Source: Ensifer adhaerens (GTDB lineage: Bacteria > Pseudomonadota > Alphaproteobacteria > Rhizobiales > Rhizobiaceae). Taken from it: a stretch of 64,000 nt of DNA. Both the position numbers and the translations under genes were made by a program. The notes beneath the pieces are model-generated. The model did no database searches. It was not told the DNA's origin and was given only the letters and a program-made list of their open reading frames with translations. Shown piece after piece: positions 55,590-64,000 of this stretch. Position 1 is the first letter of the stretch. Every line of letters begins with the position of its first letter. The stretch is from the NCBI RefSeq assembly GCF_002940685.1, contig NZ_PNFP01000009.1:248001-312000 (forward strand). The letters are read 5' to 3'.

Positions 55590-57656
55590 ATGCGCGGCAC
55601 AATCTATCTGCCTGTTGCCGCCATCATCGGCGCGGTGCTTCTGGCCGCGCCGGCAGGCAACGCAGAAGCGCTCGACCGCGTCCCGGTTCCATCGCGCAAG
55701 CCCGAATTTTCGAACAGGGCGGCACCCGTTGCCGAAAGCGAAACCACGAACGCCATCGCGGCAACCGCTTCGCCAGTCAGCAGCGCGCTCAAGACGGGGC
55801 TCGACGCACTCTCCAACAAGCAGCCCGCCGTGGCGATCGCCGTGCGCGATGCCATGGACGCAGGCGCGCTCGACCGGCATATATTGACCTGGGCGATCGC
55901 CGTTTCCGGCCAGCGAGGCGTTCCGTCCTTCGAAATCGCCGACGCCCAACGCGAATTGCAGGGGTGGCCCGGGCTGAAATCTCTGCGCGCCAACTCCGAA
56001 CGGGCGCTTTATCGAGAAGACCCGGCGGCGGCGGATGTGCTTGCAGCCTTTGGCAACACCCAGCCTGAGACGACCGAAGGCGCACTCGTTCTTGCCCGCG
56101 CGCTCGTGGCCAGCGGAAAGGCCGATACGGCTGCGAAAAACCTGCGCGCGATCTGGCAGCGCGACACACTCGACAAGGACATCGAGACCAAGATCCTCGA
56201 CGAGTTTTCCAGTCTCCTGGCCACCGAAAACCACCAGCGCCGGATGGTGATGCTTCTCTACCGCAATCGCGTCGAGCAGGCCGAACGGTTCGGAGAGCTC
56301 GGCAAGGCCCAATCGCTCTATCGCGCGTGGGCGGCGGTGGGCCGCGGCAACGACAAGGCGCCTGCGCTCATCGCCGCGGTCGATCCGACCTGGCGCAAGG
56401 ACCCCGCCTATCTCTTCATTCAGATCGAATACCTGCGCAAACAGAAGAAATATGAGGAAGCGGCCAAGCTCCTTGCCCGCATGCCCAAGGACAAGAGCAG
56501 CCTGGTCAACCCCGGCGAATGGTGGGTCGAACAACGTGTCGTCAGCCGGGGCCTGCTCGACGGCGGCGACTTTCGAAGCGCCTACCGGATCGCCGCCAGC
56601 CATCTCGCGACGGAGCCGACCGACATCATCGACGCCGAGTTTCATGCGGGGTGGTACGCGTTGCGCGGGATGGAGGATCCGGCAACGGCGGCGCGTCATT
56701 TCCGCCGCATTCTGGACGTTTCGAGCCGTCCCCTCTCCGCTTCGCGCGCGTGGTACTGGCTCGGGCGGTCCGCCGAAGCGGGCGGACCGGGTGACGCCGG
56801 CGAATATTTCGCCAATGCGGCCCGCTATCCCGGAACGTTCTATGGGCAACTTGCGGCTGCCCGGCTCGGTCGCAAGACGCTGAACGTCGCCTATCCCGCC
56901 CCGACGGTGGAGGATCGATCACGGTTCGACAACCGCGAGGCGGTGCGCGCGATCGCACGGCTAGAAGGCACAGGCCACGCCTGGCGCGCCGACAGCATCT
57001 ATCGGGCGCTTGCCGACGAACTGACAAGTCCGGGCGAACTGGCATTGCTTTCGGCACGCGCGGAAAAAACCGGCAATCACCAGCTTTCGCTCCAGGTCGG
57101 CAAGATCGCCTTCGGGCGCGGGATCGATGTCGCGGCACTCGCCTTTCCCGTCGGCGTAATCCCGTCGAGCGCCAATATCGACGGCTCCGGCAAGGCACTC
57201 GCCTATGCGATCGCGCGCCAGGAGAGCGCCTTCAACCCGGGCGCCATCTCCACCGCCAACGCGCGCGGCCTGCTGCAACTCATGCCGGGGACAGCCAAGG
57301 GTGTTGCCAGCCGATACGGGCTTGCTTATTCGCAGGACCGGCTGACGAGCGACGCCGGCTACAACGCCACGCTCGGCGCTCACTACCTCGGCGAGCAGAT
57401 CAGCAGCTTCGGCGGTTCCTACATCCTCACCTTCATCGCCTACAACGCCGGTCCCCGCCGCGTTCCGGAATGGCTTGACCGCTACGGCGATCCGCGGGGC
57501 AAGCCGATCGACGAGGTCGTCGACTGGATCGAGCGCATTCCGTTTCAGGAAACACGCAACTATGTCCAGCGGGTGATGGAGAATTATCAGGTCTACAAGT
57601 CGCGGCTCGGGCAAAAAGCCGATATCGTCGAAGATCTGAGGATGGGGCGGCAATAG
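55590..57656 (+). CDS. Soluble lytic murein transglycosylase
   Basis: 688 residues. A signal peptide (about 1-28, PVAAIIGAVLLAAPAGNAEA) is followed by a long superhelical alpha-helical region like the U-domain of Slt70. The SLT domain begins around residue 540 with the catalytic Glu in AYAIARQESAFNPGAISTANARGLLQLMPGTAKGVA, and AYNAGPRRVPEWLDRYGD closes it. It cleaves peptidoglycan to 1,6-anhydromuropeptides. The start at 55590 gives the best signal peptide. Confidence 0.9.
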   Translation: MRGTIYLPVAAIIGAVLLAAPAGNAEALDRVPVPSRKPEFSNRAAPVAESETTNAIAATASPVSSALKTGLDALSNKQPAVAIAVRDAMDAGALDRHILTWAIAVSGQRGVPSFEIADAQRELQGWPGLKSLRANSERALYREDPAAADVLAAFGNTQPETTEGALVLARALVASGKADTAAKNLRAIWQRDTLDKDIETKILDEFSSLLATENHQRRMVMLLYRNRVEQAERFGELGKAQSLYRAWAAVGRGNDKAPALIAAVDPTWRKDPAYLFIQIEYLRKQKKYEEAAKLLARMPKDKSSLVNPGEWWVEQRVVSRGLLDGGDFRSAYRIAASHLATEPTDIIDAEFHAGWYALRGMEDPATAARHFRRILDVSSRPLSASRAWYWLGRSAEAGGPGDAGEYFANAARYPGTFYGQLAAARLGRKTLNVAYPAPTVEDRSRFDNREAVRAIARLEGTGHAWRADSIYRALADELTSPGELALLSARAEKTGNHQLSLQVGKIAFGRGIDVAALAFPVGVIPSSANIDGSGKALAYAIARQESAFNPGAISTANARGLLQLMPGTAKGVASRYGLAYSQDRLTSDAGYNATLGAHYLGEQISSFGGSYILTFIAYNAGPRRVPEWLDRYGDPRGKPIDEVVDWIERIPFQETRNYVQRVMENYQVYKSRLGQKADIVEDLRMGRQ

Positions 57657-57763
57657 TAACCGGCGCACCGATCAAATAATTGTGATCGGTATTGGCGGCA
57701 CAAACCGCGGCTTCAACCATTTCCTCGTTAAAGCCCGGATTTCCGAAGGAAATGGTGAGCATC

Positions 57764-58288
57764 ATGAGGACCTTGACAATCGCTGCCCTTTCGCTGGTGA
57801 CCGCATTGACCAGCGTGCCGCCCGCCAGCGCGCTCCCGAACGTTCCGTCAGTCGTCTCCGCCCCGAGCAATGTGCAACAGGTTCAGTTCAACTATGAGCG
57901 CGGGGAAGAACGCAAGAACCGTTCCAGCTGCGCCGTTCCCTATTGCGAACTTCGCGGGCGATATGGCGACTACCGCGATCGGGATAGGAACTACCGCGGC
58001 GGCTACTATCGTGACGGATACTACAGAGATCGATATCGCCGCCACTATGACCATGACGACAACGACGTCGGGGCGGTCATCGGCGGATTGGCCGCGGGCG
58101 CGATCATCGGCGGCCTGCTGAGCCAACCCCGTTATTACAACGGCCCGAGATACTATAACGGGCCACGAGCGGTCAGCGGTACCGCACATCAGCGCTGGTG
58201 CTACGCACGCTATCGGTCCTACAGGGCCTGGGACAACAGTTACCAGCCCTATGGCGGCCCGCGACGCCAGTGCAACTCGCCCTATTGA
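57764..58288 (+). CDS. BA14K-family secreted protein
   Basis: 174 residues. A signal peptide (about 1-24) leads to an Arg/Tyr/Asp-rich stretch with [20 protein letters not shown] repeats. A Gly-rich membrane-like segment ([19 protein letters not shown]) follows. The C-terminal BA14K motif [29 protein letters not shown] has two cysteines. BA14K proteins are lectin-like immunoreactive antigens in Brucella; their role in rhizobia is unknown. The start at 57764 was chosen for the signal peptide; an ATG at 57752 is also possible. Confidence 0.82.
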   Translation: MRTLTIAALSLVTALTSVPPASALPNVPSVVSAPSNVQQVQFNYERGEERKNRSSCAVPYCELRGRYGDYRDRDRNYRGGYYRDGYYRDRYRRHYDHDDNDVGAVIGGLAAGAIIGGLLSQPRYYNGPRYYNGPRAVSGTAHQRWCYARYRSYRAWDNSYQPYGGPRRQCNSPY

Positions 58289-58454
58289 GGGACGATCACA
58301 CCGATCGGTGCCGACAGCGGCGGATAAGCCAGGACAAATGGCCGATCCGCCGTCGCATGTTCTTGACGGACTGAAGACGTCCACCTCGGCTCGCATTGCT
58401 TGCCCTTCGCCTTCAAACGGTTAGGATTTCAACCGCCTGAAGGGGGGGAGCAAC

Positions 58455-59342
58455 ATGAGCCAGTGCGTATTCCGCGAACACCACTTCCACAGTTCCGACG
58501 GCTTGACGCTGTACGCGCGAAGCTACGGCCCTGCCCCCTCGGCATCCGCGGCAACACCGATCATCTGTCTACCCGGGCTCACCCGCAACAGCCGGGACTT
58601 TCACCAGCTCGCAAGCTTTCTTTCGATCTCGCGGGAAATTCCTGTCATCTCGCTGGATTACCGCGGCCGCGGCAACGCGCAGCGCGACGCGGACAAGAGC
58701 CGCTATACGGTCCCCGTCGAAATGGCCGACGTCATGACGGCCTGCGCTCACTTTGCGGTCGAAAAGGCAATCTTCATCGGCACATCCCGCGGCGGCCTGA
58801 TCCTCCATCATCTCATCGGCAGCGCCCCATCATTGATTGCAGCAGCGACCCTCAACGACATCGGTCCCGTGATCGAAATCGAGGGATTGCTTGCGATCCG
58901 GGACTATCTCAACTCCAAGGACGCTCCGACCAGCTGGGCGACCGTCGCCGCCTACCTGAGAACGTTACACGGCGCGGACTTTCCAGCGTTAAGCGACGCA
59001 GATTGGTCCGACATGGCGAAGGCTATTTATCGCGACGAGGATGGCGTCCCGGTCGCCGATTTCGATCCGGCAATCGCGCTGCCACTGCGCGGCCTGACGC
59101 CCGAAACACCCTTGCCCGATCTCTGGAAATCGTTCGACGCCCTGAGCCAGGTCCCCCTCCTGGTCGTCAGAGGCGAACACTCACGGCTTCTTTCGGGCGC
59201 CACGGTGCGCGAAATGCACCGGCGACATCCTGGAATGACCGACTTCACCGCACCTGGTCAGGGGCACGCGCCGCTGCTTCACCTCGACGGTCCGCGCGAA
59301 GCCGTTGCCGCGTTTATCGACGGCGTCGCGCGCGCACGCTGA
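58455..59342 (+). CDS. Alpha/beta-hydrolase fold protein
   Basis: 295 residues. The oxyanion region ICLPGLTRNSRDF, LDYRGRGNAQRD and the nucleophile elbow GTSRGG (Ser) are clear. An acid is likely in VRGEHSRLL and the catalytic His in GQGHAPLLHL. GGGGGGAG precedes the ATG. Substrate unknown. Confidence 0.87.
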   Translation: MSQCVFREHHFHSSDGLTLYARSYGPAPSASAATPIICLPGLTRNSRDFHQLASFLSISREIPVISLDYRGRGNAQRDADKSRYTVPVEMADVMTACAHFAVEKAIFIGTSRGGLILHHLIGSAPSLIAAATLNDIGPVIEIEGLLAIRDYLNSKDAPTSWATVAAYLRTLHGADFPALSDADWSDMAKAIYRDEDGVPVADFDPAIALPLRGLTPETPLPDLWKSFDALSQVPLLVVRGEHSRLLSGATVREMHRRHPGMTDFTAPGQGHAPLLHLDGPREAVAAFIDGVARAR

Positions 59343-59464
59343 CGGCCCGGCGGTCCGCGGCCCCCAACTTGCCGTCGTTTCCCGAGTACGGCCGAAGTGC
59401 ACCCGCGTCTAGGGTCGGTGGCACGAGCGGCACGGTCTGCCATCGAAGACGAAACACCAAAACG

Positions 59465-59489
59465 AAAAAACCCGGCTCGAAAGCCGGGT
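59465..59489 (-). terminator. Rho-independent terminator of the porin gene
   Basis: ACCCGGCT / AGCCGGGT with a 4-base loop is followed on the minus strand by TTTTTTCGTTTTGG. It begins 30 bases past the porin stop. This is the clearest terminator in the window. Confidence 0.8.
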
Positions 59490-59518
59490 CTCTCTCCTCT
59501 GACCGAAGTCAGACGATC

Positions 59519-60547
59519 TTAGAAGTCGCGCTGCAGGCGGACGAAGCCAAATACCTGGTCTTCAGCACCGTCAGCATCTTCGTACTGAACCGACACGCGG
59601 GTCGCGAGACCTTCGGTGATCTTGTAGTCGAGGGTTACGCCAGCGCGCCATGCGTCGTCGTTGGTGAAGTCGAACGTGCCATGGCTCAGGCCGTCGAAGT
59701 ACTGAACGCCGGGGGTGATGGCGAGCTTGTCGGTGGCGTTGAAGCGGTACGACGCAGCAACGGTCCACTCAGACTTTTCCCAGTAAGCGTTCGGGTCCGA
59801 AGCCCAGATACCAGCGAGCTGGAAGACGCCCGGGCCGAGGTCAGCCGAGAGCAGAGCGCGGATTGCGCCTTCTTCGAGTTCCGAGTCGTAACCGCCGAGC
59901 AGGTCGAAGGAAACGCCGCCGAGCGAAGCCGAAACGATACCGGAAACGCCTACGCCGTTCGGGTGAGTCGTAGCACCTTCGAGTTCGTCGATCGAGAGAC
60001 CGGCCTGGAACGAACCGCCGTCATAGAGGTAGGCGATCGAGTTGAATTCGGTGACGTTGCCGAGCGAGTCGGTTTCGCCGTTCAGGCCCTTATCCCACCA
60101 GTTGTAGAAGAAACCGGCCTTGAGGCCACCGAGCTGGATGTAGGCTTCATCAACGTCGATCAGGCTGTCGCCAACGTCGGAGTCGTTGTCGGCGTTGAAC
60201 TCAGCGGCGAAGAAGCCGGTGAGCGTGCCGTACTCGGTGTCGCTCTTGGCGTCGAACGAGATGTATGCGCGCGAGAAGGCATCCCAATCGGAGTCGCCTG
60301 CTGCGCCCCAACCCTGACGCTTGTTAACAGCGTGATCACCGTAGTCTACCTGGAAGCGGATGAAGCCACCGATCTTGAGGCAGGTTTCGGTGCCCGGGAT
60401 GTAGAAGTAGCCAGTGCCGAAAGCGTCGCAAACGCGAACGTATTCCATGGGCTCCGGCTCGGCTGCGACGATTGCGTCGGCTGCCTGTGCGCCGGAAACT
60501 GCTGCGAGAGCAGCAGCGGAGCCGAGAAGAAGGCTCTTGATGTTCAT
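59519..60547 (-). CDS. Outer-membrane porin (Porin_2, RopA/Omp2b type)
   Basis: 342 residues. A signal peptide (MNIKSLLLGSAAALAAVSGAQA) precedes ADAIVAAEPEPMEYVRVCDAFGTGYFYIPGTETCLKIGGFIRFQVDYG. The two cysteines and this opening are typical of rhizobial and Brucella 16-strand porins. Alternating beta-strands follow and the last residue is Phe (LQRDF), as needed for BAM-dependent assembly. GGAGG precedes the ATG. Codon use is strongly biased, as in highly expressed genes. Several ropA paralogues exist in Sinorhizobium, so the exact symbol is left open. Confidence 0.93.
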   Translation of the reverse strand: MNIKSLLLGSAAALAAVSGAQAADAIVAAEPEPMEYVRVCDAFGTGYFYIPGTETCLKIGGFIRFQVDYGDHAVNKRQGWGAAGDSDWDAFSRAYISFDAKSDTEYGTLTGFFAAEFNADNDSDVGDSLIDVDEAYIQLGGLKAGFFYNWWDKGLNGETDSLGNVTEFNSIAYLYDGGSFQAGLSIDELEGATTHPNGVGVSGIVSASLGGVSFDLLGGYDSELEEGAIRALLSADLGPGVFQLAGIWASDPNAYWEKSEWTVAASYRFNATDKLAITPGVQYFDGLSHGTFDFTNDDAWRAGVTLDYKITEGLATRVSVQYEDADGAEDQVFGFVRLQRDF

Positions 60548-61206
60548 TTCTGACCTCCAGTCAAAAGTTTCAAACGGGTCTGGGTATTTTGCTGAAGGAC
60601 AGCTTTCCCTGCCCCATCCCCTAACGTTCAAGAAGTCGGACGATCAACCGCCCTTGCTTCCGGAGTTGAAAATACAAGACCGGATCACCGGCGCAACGTC
60701 CAACTGGCGAGATCACGTCCTTTGCATCGCCCTTCGCCGAGGCCTGTTGCTGAAACGACACAAAATCGCCGCAGACCCCCGGAGAAAATTAACAAACCAT
60801 TAAGAAAACCCTTTACTGACGGGGGGTTAGCATAAGGAAGACAGGGGTAGCCTGTTTCAGAAAGAGGCAGAAAGCCGCCCAAAACAGGGGAAAAGCCGGG
60901 CGCGGACTTCGATTCAGAAGGTCCATCGAATGCCTAAAACAGCAATCTCTCCCCAAATGCGCTTCGTGAAGAAATCATCGAGACCTGAAGAATCGTCAGA
61001 ATCGGCAAAGAGATTCGCGAACCAGACCGCACGGGTGATTCTGAGCGGCGCAAGATTGGCCACTGCGAAGCATCAAGGATGCGCAGGTGACCAAGACGAC
61101 GATTGCCGCCACGACCAACGAACCACGACAAATGGAAATTCTGCAGAGAGCCCGCGGAGACCGACCGGTGAGGTGGGACATGAGACAAGCGGGGCTTTGA
61201 GGATAC
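60548..61206. other. 659-bp non-coding region between the porin and tRNA-Ser
   Basis: Both flanking genes point left. The right boundary is the 3' end of the tRNA; the left part (60,548-60,850) should hold the porin promoter and leader. An AT-rich patch at about 60,785-60,825 (AAATTAAC, CATTAAG) is the most promoter-like spot. I see no further coding frame, repeat or hairpin of note. Confidence 0.4.
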
Positions 61207-61296
61207 TGGCGGAGAAGAAGGGATTCGAACCCTCGATACCGTTTCCGGTATACTCCCTTAGCAGGGGAGCGCCTTCGACCACTCGGCCACCTCTCC
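61207..61296 (-). tRNA. tRNA-Ser (anticodon GCU)
   Basis: 90 bases including an encoded CCA. The acceptor GGAGAGG pairs with CTTCTCC (one G-U), discriminator G. The D-arm region is TGGCCGAGTGGTCGAAGGC. The anticodon loop CTGCTAA sits between CTCCC and GGGAG and gives anticodon GCU, which reads AGC/AGU. A long variable arm (TACCG / CGGTA) is as expected for serine. The T-loop is TTCGAAT. Confidence 0.95.
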
Positions 61297-61483
61297 GTTA
61301 GCGCCTGACTAGTGTCACTCAGCGACCAATGCAAGATTTTTTTGTCGGATTACGGGAATTCCTCGCATTTTCGTGTGGGCCGATCGGTAGCGCCGGCCGC
61401 GCAGCGTCAGGTCGCGCCGATCTCTTTGAGCAAGAACCGCGGAGCGCGGCGGCGCCAATCCCCTTCGGCGCAGCCGCTTGCGC

Positions 61484-63703
61484 CTAGGATTTGCGCGCGA
61501 GGCGCTCGATTGCCTGCTGGGTCGCCGCGCCGAACTCACCGTCGACCGGACCGCCATAATACCCGCGATCTTTCAAGAGGTTCTGCATTTCCTTGCGAAA
61601 TGCCGGTGTGAAGTTGTTCGGCTGGTTCTTCACCTCGTCGAGCTTGGCCGGATCGCCGCCCTCGATGCTGGCGGCCGCCCAGCGGACTGCTTCCTTCGCG
61701 TCGGCTTTGGTGCCGAGGCCGTAATCATAGAGGCGACTCAAGTTGCCCATCGCATAGGCGCTGCCGGCGTTGGCGGCCATCTCGTACCAGGTGCGGGCCT
61801 GCACGTAATCCTGAGCGACGCCGTTGCCGATATCGTAGAACCAGCCAAGCAGCGCCATGGAGTAGGAATCGCCCATATTGGCCGCCTTCTCGTACCAAGC
61901 CTTGGCTTCCGGATAGCTCTGCTCGGTTCCCAGCCCATTTTGATAGGCCCAGCCGAGCGACGACATCGCATTGGCGTCGCCGCTTTCGGCTGCCTTCTTG
62001 TACCAGGCGAGCGATTGCCCGAGGTCCTTCGGCAGGCCAAGCCCTTCCCGGTAGAACCAGCCCATCGTCGCCATGGCGTTGGCATAACCCTGATTGGCGG
62101 CCAGCTCATACCACCGGGCGGCCTCGGCATAGTCCTGCGCAATGTCGCCATAGCCTTCGCGATAGAGCCAGCCCAGTGACGCCTGCCCATAGGCATTGCC
62201 AGCGCGAGCCGCCTGGTCAAACATGCGCTTGCCCTGATCTACATCCACCGGCCCATCGGTCCCGTAGACCGAAAACCAGGCGAGATTGGTCAGCGCATAC
62301 ATATTGCCGCCATCGGCCGCCTTCTGGTAGTTGCGCCGCGCCTCGACATAGTTGCGTCCGGCGTCCTGTGCGCGGCCCAACATGTTGACGAGCATCATAT
62401 CGTCGGGATTTTCGTTGACCGCCTGGGCACAGGCGGTCAACGCCCTCTCGGCATCGAGCTTCAGGAAGTTCACCCCGAGGAAGCCGGGCATCGACTGCGG
62501 CTCGCCGGCGAGCAGATAGCAATCGCGCGAAGCCTGGGTGTCCTTGCCGGTCGGCGAAACGTTGAGGCCTTTCTGCGGCTCGAGGGCTGCAATCTGCTTT
62601 TCGGCTTCGGCCTTGTGCTTGCTGTCGGGATAGCGCTCGATGAAGCGCGTCAGCGCCGCCGCGTCGGTCGACTGCTTCAAGGCTTCCCACGCAATCTCGT
62701 CCGGCGTCACGTTCGATGTCTGCTCGGTTTCGGTCAGAAGCTTCAGCTTCTTTTCCGCAAGCATCCTGTAGACCGGGTCCGAGCCGTGCTTGGCCAGGAA
62801 GGCGGTCAAAAGGTCCTTGTCGGCGAGGTCGCGGATGTTCTGCCAGTCGGCAGCCGCCTCCGACTGGCTGTTGGGCGAAAGCTGTCCGCCATTGGTGGTG
62901 ACGTTGATGTTCACCTCTTTGATATTGAGGAAGATCTGGGCGCCGCCGAGCGAACCGTAGACGAACGGCTCCTGGCCGCGATTGGTCACCGACACCACCT
63001 CGTCGCGAACCTTGCCAAGCGCGATGCGGACATCGACACCCGGTTCCGTCAGATACTTGGCGAGGGCTGTCGCGAAGGGGCTGTTCCTGCCCTCCCCGTC
63101 GAGCGCGACCGTGCCGGCCTTCGAAGCAAAGGCAACGAGCAGATCGGCCGATTCCGGCTCGACGCGCGCCAGTCCGCGGGAGACCGCCCGGGTCGAGATC
63201 GAGCGCGTCATGCTCTGCTCGAAGGGATTGTTGCGACAGGCGTCGAGGATGACGAGCTTGAGCCGGGTCGCGCCCTCCAGCGACCGTTGAACGCGGTCGA
63301 GGCCGATCGCCTCGTCCTCGACGTCCTTGTCCGTCTTCAACTGCACATCGACGGGAAGCAGGAAGTTCTCGCCGTTCATCTCCATGCCATGACCGGAGTA
63401 ATAGACGATTGCGACTTCGGCACCGCTCGCCAGATCCTCGAAGTCGCGCAGCGCCTTGACCATGTCCTGGCGACCGACGTCGTGCACTGTCGTGACCGAA
63501 TCGAAGCCCGCGTCCTCGAAGGAGGCCTTCATCAGCTCCACGTCGTTGGCGGGATTGTTGAGCGGCGAGGTCGCCTCATATTTCTCGTTGCCGATCAGGA
63601 GCGCGACGCGCTTGGCAGCCCATGCCCCTGATGGCATCGACGCCAGCAGCGCCACACAGATGATAGAAAGCGGCAGCCACCGCCGCAAAAGCCCCAAGGC
63701 CAT
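61484..63703 (-). CDS. Secreted caspase-fold (C14) protein with SEL1 repeats and a peptidoglycan-binding tail
   Basis: 739 residues. A signal peptide (about 1-29, ending PSGAWA) is followed by a p20-like caspase domain (30-270). The catalytic dyad is present: His105 in YYSGHGM and Cys156 in LDACRNNPF. A linker of about 200 residues leads to about six SEL1 repeats of 36-37 residues (roughly 480-690, pattern AxxxLGWxYxxGxGxxxDxxxAxxWYxxAAxxG). A short peptidoglycan-binding-like unit (LLKDRGYYGGPVDGEFGAATQQAIERL) ends it. GGAGGGAAGGG precedes the ATG at 63703. Related caspase/SEL1 proteins occur in many Rhizobiales; their substrates are unknown. The parts suggest a wall-associated envelope protein. 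Confidence 0.85.
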   Translation of the reverse strand: MALGLLRRWLPLSIICVALLASMPSGAWAAKRVALLIGNEKYEATSPLNNPANDVELMKASFEDAGFDSVTTVHDVGRQDMVKALRDFEDLASGAEVAIVYYSGHGMEMNGENFLLPVDVQLKTDKDVEDEAIGLDRVQRSLEGATRLKLVILDACRNNPFEQSMTRSISTRAVSRGLARVEPESADLLVAFASKAGTVALDGEGRNSPFATALAKYLTEPGVDVRIALGKVRDEVVSVTNRGQEPFVYGSLGGAQIFLNIKEVNINVTTNGGQLSPNSQSEAAADWQNIRDLADKDLLTAFLAKHGSDPVYRMLAEKKLKLLTETEQTSNVTPDEIAWEALKQSTDAAALTRFIERYPDSKHKAEAEKQIAALEPQKGLNVSPTGKDTQASRDCYLLAGEPQSMPGFLGVNFLKLDAERALTACAQAVNENPDDMMLVNMLGRAQDAGRNYVEARRNYQKAADGGNMYALTNLAWFSVYGTDGPVDVDQGKRMFDQAARAGNAYGQASLGWLYREGYGDIAQDYAEAARWYELAANQGYANAMATMGWFYREGLGLPKDLGQSLAWYKKAAESGDANAMSSLGWAYQNGLGTEQSYPEAKAWYEKAANMGDSYSMALLGWFYDIGNGVAQDYVQARTWYEMAANAGSAYAMGNLSRLYDYGLGTKADAKEAVRWAAASIEGGDPAKLDEVKNQPNNFTPAFRKEMQNLLKDRGYYGGPVDGEFGAATQQAIERLARKS

Positions 63704-64000
63704 GCCCTTCCCTCCGGCGCCGACCATCGTTTCCGCCTTGCCCGGCTCGAACGACGGACGATGCCTCGCCCGATTGCCTTCGGAGCCGCCCACAGGACGC
63801 CCCGGTCATGCCTGACGAAAGTATTACGTATGAGGTTGGGGCTTTCAATGTGCGCGGATGCCATAATTTGGCGAAGGCGCCTGCCGGGGCCACAAGCTCG
63901 AAGCAAGTCGGCGTGCTTAGCTCAATCACTGTCGCCAAGCGGAAACGAGTCCGCCAAGAACACCACAGATCCGCCGAGGGCTGCGCTGATACGGAGCTTG

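Noticed and set aside
61060..61334. Plus and minus short frames across the tRNA-Ser gene
   Set aside because: They cross the tRNA; the conserved tRNA fold explains the sequence.
63810..64000. Open frame from an ATG near the right edge running out of the window on the plus strand
   Set aside because: It has no ribosome binding site, the residues look random (few hydrophobic runs, many rare choices) and it lies in the likely promoter region of the caspase gene. It cannot be judged without the next bases.

Overview
The window looks like a piece of the main chromosome of a Sinorhizobium/Ensifer-type alphaproteobacterium (Rhizobiales). The basis is the lpsL-rkpK pair, a Porin_2 (RopA/Omp2b-type) outer-membrane porin, a BA14K-family secreted protein, a DUF3563 mini-protein, a NadQ-type NAD regulator next to nadABC, high GC with long shadow ORFs, and small palindromic repeats of rhizobial style. 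The species cannot be fixed from this window. I see no phage, transposase, CRISPR array or rRNA; almost everything is core or conserved accessory chromosome.

Layout, left to right. 1-5.1 kb: the 5' part of an Atm1-type ABC exporter, a membrane-anchored LysM protein, a LOG-family phosphoribohydrolase and a RarD permease. 5.3-11.3 kb: one long leftward run cysS, VOC protein, three tandem GFA-domain paralogues, prolyl aminopeptidase, citramalate synthase. 11.3-18 kb: a 47-residue mini-protein behind a 408-bp leader, a YedK-type abasic-site protein, a Nudix hydrolase and secreted unknowns. A tightly overlapped operon ygfZ - HD hydrolase - tyrosine phosphatase - NrtR/NadQ-type regulator follows. 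18-22.3 kb: nadA-nadB-nadC (leftward), preceded by a perfect 31-bp palindrome that is the likely operator of that regulator. 22.4-30.3 kb: MFS transporter, AraC regulator divergent from a phytanoyl-CoA-type dioxygenase, MOSC protein, HD protein and a 952-residue DUF2339 membrane protein. 30.5-36 kb: phoX behind a Pho box, recO with a PaaI-type thioesterase, an L,D-transpeptidase lipoprotein and a divergent ArsR/SRPBCC pair. 35.9-45.8 kb: lpsL and rkpK (UDP-glucuronate/galacturonate supply), tex, a cyclopropane fatty acid synthase, a glutathionyl-hydroquinone-reductase-type GST, a GDPD phosphodiesterase and arsC.

45.9-55.3 kb holds the housekeeping block, all leftward except the NYN gene: dapA-smpB, rpoZ, rsh (ppGpp), DUF3563, then DUF2062-acpS-lepB-rnc-era in an overlapping chain. 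55.6-63.7 kb: lytic transglycosylase, BA14K protein, alpha/beta hydrolase, porin, tRNA-Ser(GCU) and a secreted caspase-fold/SEL1/peptidoglycan-binding protein.

The best regulatory story is the NAD circuit. A TTG-started, Nudix-derived winged-helix protein is co-encoded with YgfZ (a folate-dependent Fe-S maintenance protein), and its presumed target operon begins with NadA, itself an Fe-S enzyme. Other points of interest are the tandem GFA triplication, the Pho box at phoX, twin hairpin repeats against the nadC stop codon, and the orphan mini-protein with a long leader. Start codons were re-chosen wherever a Shine-Dalgarno sequence, a signal peptide or an overlap with the upstream stop decided them.
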